Source of the DNA: Amphimedon queenslandica
Taxonomy: Eukaryota; Porifera; Demospongiae; Haplosclerida; Niphatidae
Direction: 5' to 3'
Length of the DNA: 64,000 nt
Assembly (NCBI RefSeq): GCF_000090795.2
Contig: NW_003546247.1
Span: 219,778 to 283,777 of the forward strand
A program made the translations under genes and the position numbers. Under the pieces are notes generated by a model. That model saw only the letters and a list, made by a program, of their open reading frames with translations, had not been told where the DNA came from and ran no database searches. Below are positions 9,811 to 20,113 of the stretch, piece after piece; position 1 is the first letter of the stretch, and every line of letters starts with the position of its first letter.

Positions 9811-11560
9811 TGATTGTTGATGGAAAGTGGGTATGGTGAATGGGAGGTCCATCGTCTTTAAAACATTGGTTGTTTAATGTGACTTTTATTTCACTGCATG
9901 TGCAATGTGAGTGTGTGTGAAAACCAGGTGCATATCCACCCATTACTGCTTAGTATAAAGTGATCAAACTGCATTCAGGATGTGAGATTAATCAATGTGT
10001 AACAGTGAATATTGATTATTTGTGGCTATAATGGACAGGGAGAGGGTGTGAAAGAGGTTTACTGTTCATAAGAGTTCAGCATTGATTCAATTTTGTGTGA
10101 CTATCATTTATGTAGGACACAGGGTTAGGAAGGGAGAAAGCTGTCATTATCAATTCCCGATCTTGTTTGTGGCTTGTACTACATGTTTGTAACAAATATT
10201 AGGTGCTTATCGATCAAAGGCGCTGCTGACAAGTTTTGATGGACAAGAAAAATTTAGAGTAACAGTAAAAGTTCTCATTGTACATGTAGTATCATTCAAA
10301 CAGTGATTTGGTACATGTATTAATGATCATCATACATGTCAATGCTGCCATCAATGCTGTGCGCATTACTTATATGTAAATGCTTGCCAGCTGATGTTGC
10401 GCATAATGCTGCCATCAATGCTGTGCGCATTATTAAGTTAATGCTTGCCAGCTGATGTTGCGCATCTTTTGTTGATGATTGTTGTAAATATGTGCATGTT
10501 CACATAAACAAAAAATATTGTTGTAAGTACATATGTACTATAATGGAGTTACAAGGAATACAAAAGTTCCATGTGATTGGTAATAGAGTTTGTTCACCAT
10601 TACTGTTTGTACTATTGTTATTATTAGCCCATGTGTTAACATTGCTTGCATTTGATGTGTTTATGTTACTATGCTTTACAGGTAATGACAGCTGGAAAGG
10701 ATTTGATGATTCAGCAATATTTTCATTGCTCGATATTGTAATGTGCAATAATAATTAAAGGCAGTTCTGGATTTCGATTGTTGTAACTAAATATATTTCA
10801 TTATTAAATGGAACTTAATGTTTTATTGTAGGCTCTTGATGAGTAGTTTTATCACACTGCAGGAGGTGCCTGCATAGGTTTTATATTACTGTAGTCTAAG
10901 GAATAGAATATGTAGTAAGATTAAATATTGTGAGATTCCCAAGTATCTTATGTATTTTGTTTTAGGGTATGATTCAAGGTTACATCTAGATTCGTTTGAT
11001 GGGTATGTCATTATAACCATGGCCACTGTATGTACTCTCACTATAAGTTATTGTTTGCCAGCATATCTTTCGTTGATGATTGTTAGTTTATTATAATAAT
11101 ATTATGTGCATGCATGTTCTCATTAACAAACAACAATTGTTTGCACATTGGAAAGTATTCATGTGTTCTATATTTATATGAATTTGCTCAATGCAAGTCT
11201 CATAAAAAATCATAATTCAGTATAGAATTAGAAAGCAAATTAAAAGATGTTTGTCTTTATTTTTTTGTAGATTATGAATGACAACACTGTGCATGTTCAT
11301 GTATGTAATCAATATGTCCACGTTGATGGCTACTTAGGTATTATTTATTTCTTAAATCATGCATTATCATAATAATGTGTATTTTTCTTCTAGGAAGATT
11401 AATAGAAACTAAAGCATTGGAGCATTTTTGTCTTGTCAAACACTGTGCATTGCTAATGTATTCTAATCTTGGCTTAACGCTGGTGCATTTTTTATTGACA
11501 TTTTGATAATTTTAATATTAAGTCTACATCTATTATTATAATAAAGTTATGATACATGTA
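9811..11560. other. Non-coding stretch
   Basis: I see no supportable gene. It holds a tandem duplication (10341-10465) and diffuse copies of a GTTGATGATTGTT-containing segment near 10472 and 11073 that share about 60-80 bp of loose similarity, suggesting an old duplication. The 3' end of the Helitron should lie near the left edge but I could not place it. Confidence 0.5.
10341..10465 (+). repeat. Tandem duplication, two units of 64 and 61 bp
   Basis: Unit 1 (10341-10404) and unit 2 (10405-10465) both begin AATGCTGCCATCAATGCTGT and end GCTGATGTTGCGCAT. They differ mainly in a small indel region in the middle. Confidence 0.92.
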
Positions 11561-11759
11561 GTTAGTAAAAGTTATAATTTTTTGTTCCAACTTGGGGTCT
11601 TGGCCTCCTTCCCCTACCCCTGCCCTTGGCAGGTCTTCTTGGTAGATTGAGATACTATTATGGAATATAATTTAGTACATCATAGTAAAGACTTACAATT
11701 TGTCTATTGACAGCCCTCAATTGGGCAATAATGAGCTGCCTTTGCTGGTGCAGCAAAGG

Positions 11760-11898
11760 CAGTGCTGGGGCAGGAGGGACTGCTGGAGCCCCTGCAGTAG
11801 GGACTACAGGTGCACCTGCAGGAGGGACTGCTGGAGCCTCTCCAGGAGGGACAATGGGTGCCCCTCAAAGAGGGACTCCCAGAGCCGCTCCAGGAGAT
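11760..11898. repeat. 24-bp minisatellite, diverged left part
   Basis: Degenerate GGAGGGACTGCTGGAGCC-type units continue the array that lies on the other side of the hAT element. The units here are more diverged than those at 14287-14520. Confidence 0.8.
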
Positions 11899-11906
11899 AC
11901 TACGGG
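11899..11906 (+). repeat. hAT target-site duplication, left (ACTACGGG)
   Basis: It pairs with ACTACAGG at 14279-14286, matching at 7 of 8 bases. An 8-bp duplication is the rule for hAT. Confidence 0.85.
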
Positions 11907-14278
11907 TAGTGGTGGGCAATATATCGATATTGTATCGATACAAACGATATTTTACGGCATCGATACATTTTGATATCGAAATTTTCAGGGACCCTGTACC
12001 GATTCAGTGGCCATGCCCATTAATTAACATTATATAACCAAATTATTAATATAACCAATTGTTAATTAACTTTTTGACTTTATAAATAATAATTATTATA
12101 ACATTAATCACCCACGTGCGTTAAGCAGTTCTTCTATCTTTCTTGTTGTAGTTAGTTTGGTTACAGCTGTAGTTTATTTAAACTTGACCTTCAACCCCAA
12201 TGGCTAGCTCAACAATTAATGTAGCCCAGCAGTCCTCAGTGCTTTCTAAGAAAAGAAGTACGATTTGGTAATATTATAAGGAATCTGGAGAGAAGCAAGC
12301 AAGTTGTGATTTGTGTGGTACAAAGATGTCTACTGCTGGAAATATAACAAATATGACAAAGGTATTAATGTACTACATAATAAGTACTATCATCATTGAT
12401 CCATTAGCACCTTGAAAGACATCATCCAGGGCAATATAAGGAGTTTAATGAGAGATAGGCTGCACAAGTCAACTGAATCAGCAGCAAAGAAAAGGAAGGT
12501 TACTGGACAGCTAAGTATGGAACAAGCAATTGAAAGAACAACTGGATATGGAAGTAAGTTCAATACAAGCTAGCATAATTTAATTTTTCTTACCTGGTTT
12601 GTAGAGGAATCGTTAAGACGAAAGTGCATAGATGAAGCACTATTTAATGCTAGTTACTGATTTACAGCCAGCAAAAATAGTTGAAGATAGGGGCTTTAGA
12701 AATTTCATCAAAGTATTAGATCCACGATACACCCCTCCTAGCAGGTGTAGCATCAAGCGAGAATCCTTGCCCAAGCTCTATGAAACCAAAAGAGAGGAGC
12801 TGAAAGTGATTCTAGAGAAGGTGGAATTTTTATCCTAAACAATGGACCTTTGGACATCAAAAGCCAATATGGGTTATATCACAGTAACGTGTCACTTCCT
12901 GACTGCAGACTGGTCACTACATTCAGCAGTGTTATCAACGACGCATGTGGACCAGTCGCATACTGCAGTTCACCTTTCAGAAGTGCTAAAGAACATCACC
13001 GATCAGTGGAACATAACCAGCAAAGTAGTATGTGTAACTACCGATAATGCTCTAAATATCACGAATGCAGTTTGCCACAACTCCTGGAAGAACTTACCTT
13101 GCTTTACTCACGAAATCAATCTTGTTGTTACAAACTCACTTTCAGAGTTAACCGATCTCTCAAGATTAATACAGTCAGTGAAAGACATTGTAAGCTACTT
13201 TCACAGGAGTACAAAAGCTTCGGACAATCTCAAGACTATACAAGCTCGTCTTAACTTACCAGAACATAAACTAATACAGCATGTAGAAACAAGATGGAAT
13301 AGTGTGTTCTACATGTTGGAGAGATATATAGAGCAGGACGAAGCCATTTGTACAGCACTCTGCCTTTTAAATCGCAATGATTTACTTATTGACGTTGACA
13401 AGCTTGTAACGCTCCAAGAAACGGTTGACACGCTACGTCTATTTGAAGCTGTTACAACAGAGATGTCAGCTGAAAAGCATTTGTCAGCCTCTAAGATGAT
13501 ACCTATTACCAAGGCCCAAATAAAGGTGACAACAGAAACGACAAATAACTTGGCACTTAAACTTGTCGATCATATGAAGGTCAGGTTCTTGAATATGGAG
13601 GGAAATCCCATACTAGCTGCAGCAACAATTCTGGATCCCCGTTTTAAGACCTTTGCCTTTGCTGATCAGGGAGCAGCAGAGAGAAGTTGGACAGCATTGG
13701 TAGCTCAGTGTGGGTCCCAAACTCAAGTAGAAGACAGCTGACTCTGCCATACCAGTAGTTGAAGAGTCTGATCTTCTGTGGCGATTCTTCGATCAGAGGG
13801 TAGCAGAAGTCAGATCAACGCTGCTACCAAGTACAGATACCTTTGCTGAGGTGCAGCAGTTCTTAAGAATGCCTATTTTGTGTCGAAAGGCCGATCCATT
13901 ACAATGGTGGAAACGTAACGAGAAGGCATTCGCAAATATTAGTAAATTAGCAACAAAGTATCTCTCCATCTTAGCCACCTCTGTGCCATCCGAGAGATTA
14001 TTCACCAAGGCGGGAGAGCTCATATCAGCCAAACGAAGCAGGTTGAAGCCCAAGAACGTTGACATGTTCCTTTTTTTGAACAAATATGAAGACTGATAGT
14101 CTGTGATAGAACTTATTGTGCTTTTATGTGGGTGTGTTTATAAAGATATGGGTGTGGTTAAACATATTATGGGTGTGGTTCCATGTATTGTATCGAAATT
14201 GTATCGATACCACTGATATTTCCATGATATCAATCGATATCGTATCGAATCCATTTTGGCCTGTATCGCCCACCACTA
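11907..14278 (+). mobile_element. hAT transposon with both ends (Ac/ZBED-like)
   Basis: The left end TAGTGGTGGGCAATAT and the right end inverted, TAGTGGTGGGCGATAC, give a terminal inverted repeat with the hAT-like core GTGGGC. Subterminal ATCGATA/GTATCGAT words recur at both ends. The 8-bp target duplication is nearly perfect. Length is 2372 bp. It carries one transposase gene on plus (12200-14096). It sits inside a 24-bp minisatellite array. Confidence 0.93.
12200..14096 (+). pseudogene. hAT transposase (BED zinc finger, DDE, hATC)
   Basis: From ATG 12200 the protein has a BED finger (KRSTIW, a TAA, YYKESGEKQASCDLCGTKM), with the His part shifted in frame. A basic linker (SAAKKRKVTGQLSMEQAI) follows. 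A 51-bp intron is likely (GTAAGT at 12554 to AG at 12604). Then come MLVTDLQPAKIVEDRGFRNF, a TAA (12836-12838), and MDLWTSKANMGYITVTCHFL with the first catalytic Asp. CVTTDNALNIT has the second, and CFTHEINLVV the CxxH. EHKLIQHVETRWNSVFYML follows. The hATC dimerisation region is DPLQWWKRNEKAFANI and LSILATSVPSERLFTKAGE, with its acidic-side HNIV (LFLNKYED end). Breaks are the stop in the BED region, a one-base shift near 12650, the TAA and a shift near 13740. The closest relatives known to me are ZBED1-like hAT proteins. Confidence 0.93.
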
Positions 14279-14286
14279 ACTACAGG
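14279..14286 (+). repeat. hAT target-site duplication, right (ACTACAGG)
   Basis: Right copy of the duplication at 11899-11906. Confidence 0.85.
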
Positions 14287-14520
14287 TGCACCTCCAAGAG
14301 GGACTGGCAGAGCCCCTCCAGGAGGGATTGCCGGAGCTCCTCCAGGAGGGATTGCCGGAGCTCCTCCAGGAGGGATTGCCGGAGCTCCTCCAGGAGGGAT
14401 TGCTGGAACCCCTCCAGGAGGGATTGCCGGAGCTCCTCCAGGAGGGATTGCTGGAGCCCCTCCAGGAGGGATTGCTGGAGCTCCTCCAGGAGGCATTGCC
14501 GGATCTCCTCCAGGAGGCAG
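14287..14520. repeat. 24-bp minisatellite, homogeneous right part
   Basis: About ten tandem units close to CCAGGAGGGATTGCCGGAGC plus CTCCT. It reads PPGGAPAI on minus and GGIAGAPP on plus. The units are nearly identical in the middle, implying recent unequal exchange or slippage. Confidence 0.95.
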
Positions 14521-15030
14521 AATGGGATCTTCTCTCCTATCCGGATCTGGGTTTGGTGACCAACTCATACTATGAAAAAGATTTATACAAGTATATATAG
14601 TGTTTAAGCTAGAGGTTGGATAAACTGACTTTTTGCTTGCAAAGTACGAATAACAAATATTGAAATGTCGTCTGATGCCTGATTGCAAATTGACTAAAGT
14701 CTAAACTTTAAAGTAAGGACTGTACTGCTCAGTGACAAAGTGTAGTTGAGCGGGAAATCAGGCATGGTTATTAAAGATTATTAACCAAAACAGGATATTA
14801 CGTCACATTAATAATTAGTTATTAGCTATGAATTTGATTATTATTTCAAATTTTCATGTTTCTAGATGTGGTATGTTTATTTTGTGTATGCACAAGTAGC
14901 CAAAAATTAATATCTTGCAGAAGTTTTAATATTCTGTAATGGATTTTTCAACTTAGTTAATTAATATCAATAAACATAATACTGATATAAATATAACAAT
15001 AATTAACAAATTGAATAAAAAGTATGGAAA

Positions 15031-15868
15031 CAAGTTAATAAAAAATTTCTATAAATAAGAAAAAGTAGGGTTGTCAAGAAAATAAAAGAAGGAATGGGGT
15101 TGAGTTCAATCATAATAATTATTAATTCAATTAATAATAATAAAAGTTAATTAATAAAAAAAATTATTCAAAAAAATAATACATAAATTTCAACCCTACT
15201 TTGCAGCATTTAATGAAGGATTACTGATTCCGTTAACATGACAAAGTTTAATGAAAGAATAACAACCCAACTACTTAGTTTCAGCCTGCGCAAGTGTGCG
15301 AGTTGACCCTACTGACAATTCCTAACAATGTAACATAATCAGATCAAAACTTTTAAAATGTATATATACTAAAGACATGCATCCATGCTTTTACTTTTAA
15401 AATCAAACTAACAAGTATACAATAATATTTTAATTTTATTAATTTTTATGGTAATGCATCAGAAAAATTAAAGAATGCAATAGCAAACTAATCATCCATA
15501 GTTTAGAATTTTCACTTGTGATGACAGTAATTTATTCAATCAATGCTAGGTAAAAATTCTGATTTTTATATATCAGAATACTTAATTTACATCATACTCA
15601 TAACAATGTATTAAGGCAATCACTAAGTACAGAAGCATAAATAATTTAAATTCATTAATTTATATTGTAGTCTGAATATTAGCATATTCTGCAAAGTAGG
15701 GTTGAAACTTATGTATTATTTTTTAGAATAATTATTTTTTATTAATTAACTTTTATTATTATTAATTGAATTAATAATTATTATTATGATTGAACTCAAC
15801 CCCCTTGTTTCTTTTAATTTTTGACAACCCTAATTTTTCTTATTTATAGAAATTTTTTTATTTACTTG
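15031..15868. mobile_element. Foldback/MITE-like palindromic element
   Basis: The left arm 15031-15206 is repeated inverted at 15689-15868, about 176-180 bp per arm and close to 90 percent similar by eye. The arms share the words AGGGTTGTCAA, GGGGTTGAGTTCAATC and CAACCCTACTTTGCAG. The 482-bp centre has no coding content that I can see. A related arm fragment occurs at about 60259-60310. No clear target duplication was found, so the superfamily is unknown. Confidence 0.85.
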
Positions 15869-15880
15869 TAATATACTTAC

Positions 15881-16121
15881 AGGAGCTAGAATGAGAGAAT
15901 AATCTTTGTTAATAGTACATCTTCAGGCTTCTTTTAAGTGTTCTTGTCCCTCCATTGAAATGCTTACTTTCTCTTCTTTAATGGTTTCAGCTGTTTCTGT
16001 GGTTTAGGAGATAAACCTGTTGAATGTGGCCAGCGCAGGATCAGTAGCAGCATCCGCAGTGTCATTGATAGTCTTGCGACCCGGACAATGTAAAGGGCAT
16101 GGCTACATTCGTTTCAGTCAT
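15881..16121 (-). pseudogene. Possible upstream exon of the minus-strand gene
   Basis: From ATG 16121-16119 the minus strand reads MTETNVAMPFTLSG. In another frame it reads TINDTADAATDPALATFNRF, then TETAETIKEEKVSISMEG and NKDYSLILAP, and it ends at a strong donor (CCT|GTAAGTATAT, 15880-15875). Codon-like composition and the donor suggest a real exon, with the palindromic element in the following intron. The frames contain stops and do not join in phase to the 14569 exon, so it is either broken or wrongly linked. Product unrecognised. Confidence 0.25.
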
Positions 16122-16189
16122 TTCTTCTATTTATCTTTGCCATAGAGGAGGAATAGAGAGAGAAATTATTAATTAGGCAAAATTGTCTC

Positions 16190-16400
16190 AAGTTTTTGAG
16201 GATGGAGTAGGAACCTCGTGCCCTCGGAGTGCTTGATATTTCACTCTGAGCTGTTGTTTACGACTCAAAATACCTTTTCTGAGCTCACACAAAGCAGTGA
16301 AATGTTTGCAATATACATAAAGGTGCCTAATTGGGGTAGTCTTGTGGGCATGTTTTTGGATATAAAGCAGAGCAGTAGAGCCTTGATAACCGGAGACGGG
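16190..16400 (+). repeat. Direct repeat, left copy (pairs with 19880-20060)
   Basis: Shares with 19880-20060 the succession CTCGTGC, CTTGATATTT, GCTGTTG-type, GACTCAAAA, ACACCTT-like, AAAGCAGTGAAAT and GGGCAT, and TATAAAGCAGAGCAGT-type words. Similarity is roughly 75-80 percent with small indels. The pair brackets the Penelope-like element. Confidence 0.75.
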
Positions 16401-16698
16401 GTTTCAAACATTGTTGCAGAGCTCTAACTCTCTGCACTCTGCTTGCTCTTACTACCCATGTATAAGGAGATAAAATGTGGAGACAGGGCATTACAAATGG
16501 TAGGTGTATAGTTGTATGTACAAATAATGAGTGTATAGTTGTGTGTGGGTGTATGTGTACTTTAGACACTGTTGTGACAGGCTTGGTACAGGATATGGTT
16601 TATAAGTATATAGTAATCGTACATAGTGTTAGTTTTGTTTGGTGTGTGTTAAAAGAGAGTGAGAAAAAGAAAACCCCACTGAAGTGACAACAAGTGGG

Positions 16699-16726
16699 CG
16701 GGGTCCCCACCTTTGTTGGGACCCCG
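16699..16726. other. Perfect 9-bp hairpin
   Basis: CGGGGTCCC (16699-16707), a 10-nt loop, then GGGACCCCG (16718-16726). It lies just beyond the 3' side of the minus-strand Penelope-like element and is strikingly GC-rich for this AT-rich surrounding. It may belong to the element's 3' region (inference). Confidence 0.8.
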
Positions 16727-16789
16727 ACTTTGTGGTAATTGTACTGTATTTTTGAAATTAGATTCATAGCTGTTGTTTTATTGGAATTA

Positions 16790-18730
16790 CCTTAGTTATT
16801 ACATTTGTTGCTTGTATAAAACGCTAGGTTGTATTATGGATCCAGTGTGTTTCTAATCTGTCGAGTATTTCTGAGTTGTTTGATTTTGGACTTTCAATGA
16901 CTTGCATTTTGAGATGTGAAAGTTGATGTCCAGGTAGATTGAAATGCTTACTGTTAACTGGGTTCGTTGTTGTTTATACTTGATTGATGGTAACAAATTC
17001 ATTCACTTCAGGTTTTTGATGTTTTCCCAAACAATTGTTTGTGGAATTTATGACTTGTGATAAGATATGACATTGCTGCTAGAGCATGTGAAAGGATGTT
17101 TCATCGTGAATTGTCTTTTGTTTGCCGTGCTTCTCAAAATTGCAGACGAGTTGAAATGGTTGCAGGTGCTACAGCACTTTATATTGCGTTTGTTTGGTCC
17201 TGTTGTTCTCAAAGTGACAATTCTTATTGGTTGGTTCTGTTGTAGTATTAGCCTGTTTTTTCTGTCATTTTTTGTAAATCTTCTGTTGATGGTCTATTTT
17301 TGCTGTGGACGAGAATATTTTTCAAAGTGTTGCTTTTTAATGTTACAAATAAGGGTTTGTTGCTGTATCCCGATAAATTGCATTCATAAAATTCTTCAAG
17401 AAGAATTCTTTAAGCAGATGAAGTTTGGTGGTGAAGTGCATTTTATTGCAGGCTTCGTTGTCTTGAGGTGTTGTTGTTAATTTGAAGGTACTTAGCTCTA
17501 TATTTGTACTTCACACTTATTATTGCCGTGTTAAAAAACTAATGAGATGTTAAGTGAATCTCTTTATTTGTTTCTTATATTCAATAATAGTAGGGTTGGT
17601 ACGAACATATCTCATTGTTTTGCCTATAAGAGGCCTTTATGTATATGTAGTGCGTGGTAGGAGTTGAAGTAAAGGTATTGGTATTGATTAATTTCTTTTT
17701 CATGCATTTTAATGTTAAGTTGATTTGTTTCAGAGAAATCTTTACCCTTATAGATGGCTATGTCAAGAAAGATGATAGTTGTTTCTGACTGCGACATGGT
17801 GAACTTTATCTTTAGATGCAATTTCTTAAGTTTTTTAAAAGAATTATTACAGTCTTCATGCTTGGGCCAGAGCATTACGATATCATCAATGTAGCATTTA
17901 AAGAAGAATGGCTTTTCAGGGATTGAAAATAGTAACTATTTAATGAGGACAGACATGTGGATGTTAGCTACTGTTGGAGAAAAAGCTGCCCCCATTGCTG
18001 TTCCTATGATTTGAAGAAAACTTTTTTACTAAATTCAAAATAGTTATTATTTAGAATAATGCTGAGATGTGTTATTAAATCTCGATCAAAAATTAAGAAA
18101 TCTTTGTGATTGAACGTTTCATTTCTGACTGATTGTAGACATTCACTTTGAGGGATAGATGTGTAGAGACTTTTTACATCTGCCGTTACTAGAATGATGT
18201 ATTTTGATATTTTTGACATTTCTAGATGATATCAGTAGGGTTGAGTTCTTCAGTAAATCGCTAATGTGCTTGTGCAAGTAGTTGTAGGACGTGGTCACTA
18301 AACTTTGCTGTGTTTGACAATTGAGAATTGTTAAGTGTGTTTATTGGTCTGAGTGAAGGTAGCCCATTCACATCCAGTTCTTTTTGCATTTTCAAAAGTC
18401 TGTAGAAATTGGGAGTTTCATCTGTTTGGTTTTGTTGTAAGAAGCGATACAATCTGTTGTTTGAGGCCCTAAATTGATTTTTAAACCTGACACGAGTGTT
18501 TTGTATTTCTTTTCTTATTTCTTCCTATGGCAATGTTTCACTCTGATGTGTGTTTGATGTCAGTTGGTCTAGGCATTGTTCGATGTAGTCATTGCTATTT
18601 ATCACTACTATGCATTACTACTTGTCAGCTGGTTTTACAACTAGGTTTGATTTCTTAACCATTTTATCGCTCTGAGTTCTGTTTGGATGTAATTTGCGTC
18701 TTGTTTGATGTAATTTTACAGAGCAGTTTG
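16790..18730 (-). mobile_element. Penelope-like element (RT plus GIY-YIG endonuclease), broken
   Basis: Reading on minus from about 18730: NLVVKPADK and NSNDYIEQCLDQL (RT N-terminal block), NFYRLLKMQKELDVNGLPSL (18261-18452), TADVKSLYTSIPQSECLQS (18004-18219), GTAMGA and CYIDDIVMLWP (about 17870-18010), and TTIIFLDIAIY (about 17745-17780). These are Penelope RT motifs, not LINE ones. Further on, around 16800-17130, NVIYLIT, FGKTSKT and HFNLPGHQLSHLKMQVIE match the GIY-YIG endonuclease that follows RT in EN-plus Penelope elements. The copy is broken by several changes. Plus-strand open frames over 17057-17480 are shadows. Confidence 0.85.
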
Positions 18731-19879
18731 TCTACTTTAATTTTCATACTCTCAATAAAACTTCAACTTATGCAATATTACTCGCATAGTATGTTGGGTA
18801 ATGTGGCTTTGTTGAACCCCTAAGCAACATCATTTCTCTGCAAAAGTGCTAGGTTACACTGTTGAGACTTCAATCTAGGGTATGTTGTGGTCTGTCATCT
18901 GTGAGAGCTAAATCTCTAAGTGAGTTGCTGAATGCAACTTTTACGATGACGATTGAGCCTTATTTAAAAATGAACTGACTTTCTGATAGTTTATAGGAGC
19001 TGAGGTTGTATATTATGTTATTCTTTGTCATTGTATGTTTGGTGGTCTATGACGACTTCACTTAAAAGACTTAATTTAGGTTGCTTTGTTCAGTTGGTAC
19101 TTTGTGAATCGATATTTTTTCTTTTCCTTGAGTTTGCTTCCTGACATGCATATGTATTTGTTTGTTGAGGCTTTGCTGACATGTGGGTTTTCAACATAAG
19201 TGTAGGTGGCTGATGATGACAGCTTGTAGATGACTAAAGCCTTGCCATTTCGACAGTTAATACTGTAGCTTCAGCTTTAACGACACGTTTGACATGTTTA
19301 AAGGATCTCGTATTTTTTGATGAAAAGGCTTTTCATGTCATTTTGAGATGGCTCTAATGACTTAAAAAGATGCTGAGGTTCATATTGATTTGTTAGTGAG
19401 GAACTTTCCGTGGTAATTAATGCGTTTGTCCAGTGTTAGCACTTTTTTCTTTCATTTTCATTAAGGCTATTTTATATGGAGATATTGTCTATCGTTTTAT
19501 ATGTATGTTATCATTGTAGGATATGTTCTTTGTAGTGTATCAAAGATGTACATGTACATGTAAGTGTTGTTAGAATGGTGAAAGATTATTTTTTGCCTTT
19601 TTTTTGACAAATTATGCAATTGTTTTGAGAGTTCATTGCATAGAATTGGTGCACAAACTCTGGTGACATAGAAAAGTGACTCAACAAACTGAGTTAAGTG
19701 ACAAAAAGAGGTCCTAGACTGTAGGAATTGGTGTTCCCCACTGTCAGGCTTAACTCTTGAGTCCTCAGGTTATACCCAGTTTACAAGTGAAAGGGACCAA
19801 GACTATCCAAATGGTTACACGGGTCAACATAATTAGCCCTCCCATTGCTAGAGAGGTTATTGACTAGGCTGAAGTTTCT
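18731..19879. other. Stretch without recognisable genes
   Basis: This probably includes the 5' part of the Penelope-like element (minus strand), but no further domain is readable. Nothing else is supportable. Confidence 0.4.
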
Positions 19880-20060
19880 GACAAAGGATTAGGCAACTCG
19901 TGCTATCTCCCCCCCATCAAAGCTTGATATTTTATTCTTAGCTGCTGTTCATGACTCAAAAACACCTTCTCTGTGCTTACACCCAAAGCAGTGAAATCTT
20001 TTGTGATATGCATATTGTTGCCTATGTGGGATAGTCATGTGGGCATTTTTGTGGGTATAG
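19880..20060 (+). repeat. Direct repeat, right copy (pairs with 16190-16400)
   Basis: See the left copy. It ends about 50 bp before the Gypsy pol remnant starts. Confidence 0.75.
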
Positions 20061-20113
20061 AGCAGAGCAGTCTGGACTTGAGAACTTAGTTCCCAAACCC
20101 ACACAAGGTAATT

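Larger units (their letters stand above)
11562..14569 (-). pseudogene. Candidate broken host gene with Pro/Gly repeats (minus strand)
   Basis: On the minus strand a frame begins with MSWSPNPDPDRREDPILPPG after a good acceptor (TTTTTCATAG, exon edge 14569) and runs through about ten PPGGAPAI-type octapeptides. Across the hAT insertion (skip 11907-14286) the frame is preserved and continues APVVSPGAALGVPL, a TGA, then GAPIVPPGEAPAVPP and a non-repetitive end LLHQQRQLIIAQLRAVNRQI. A strong donor GTAAGT lies at 11696-11691, with a possible 54-bp intron. The following segment can read RRPAKGRGRGRRPRPQ to a stop at 11564-11562, but not in the joined phase, where a stop comes sooner. I do not recognise the protein. 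Because a 24-bp unit keeps all frames open, coding is not proven; the splice signals favour minus. Confidence 0.35.

Noticed and set aside
9653-9943. Minus-strand open frame of 96 codons
   Set aside because: The plus strand carries the distal OTU motifs at the same place.
9811-10600. The Helitron 3' end (hairpin plus CTRR) in this stretch
   Set aside because: I could not find a hairpin followed by CTRR-T at a convincing distance.
10492-10758. 88-codon plus-strand frame with a hydrophobic stretch
   Set aside because: No domain, no start context and AT-rich composition; a chance frame cannot be excluded.
14287-14520. CRISPR-like array
   Set aside because: The 24-bp units are contiguous without unique spacers; it is a minisatellite. 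The same holds for the 69-bp coding repeat at 62430-63120.
17057-17480. Plus-strand Cys/Leu-rich membrane-like protein
   Set aside because: It lies opposite the Penelope endonuclease/connector region, which reads on minus.
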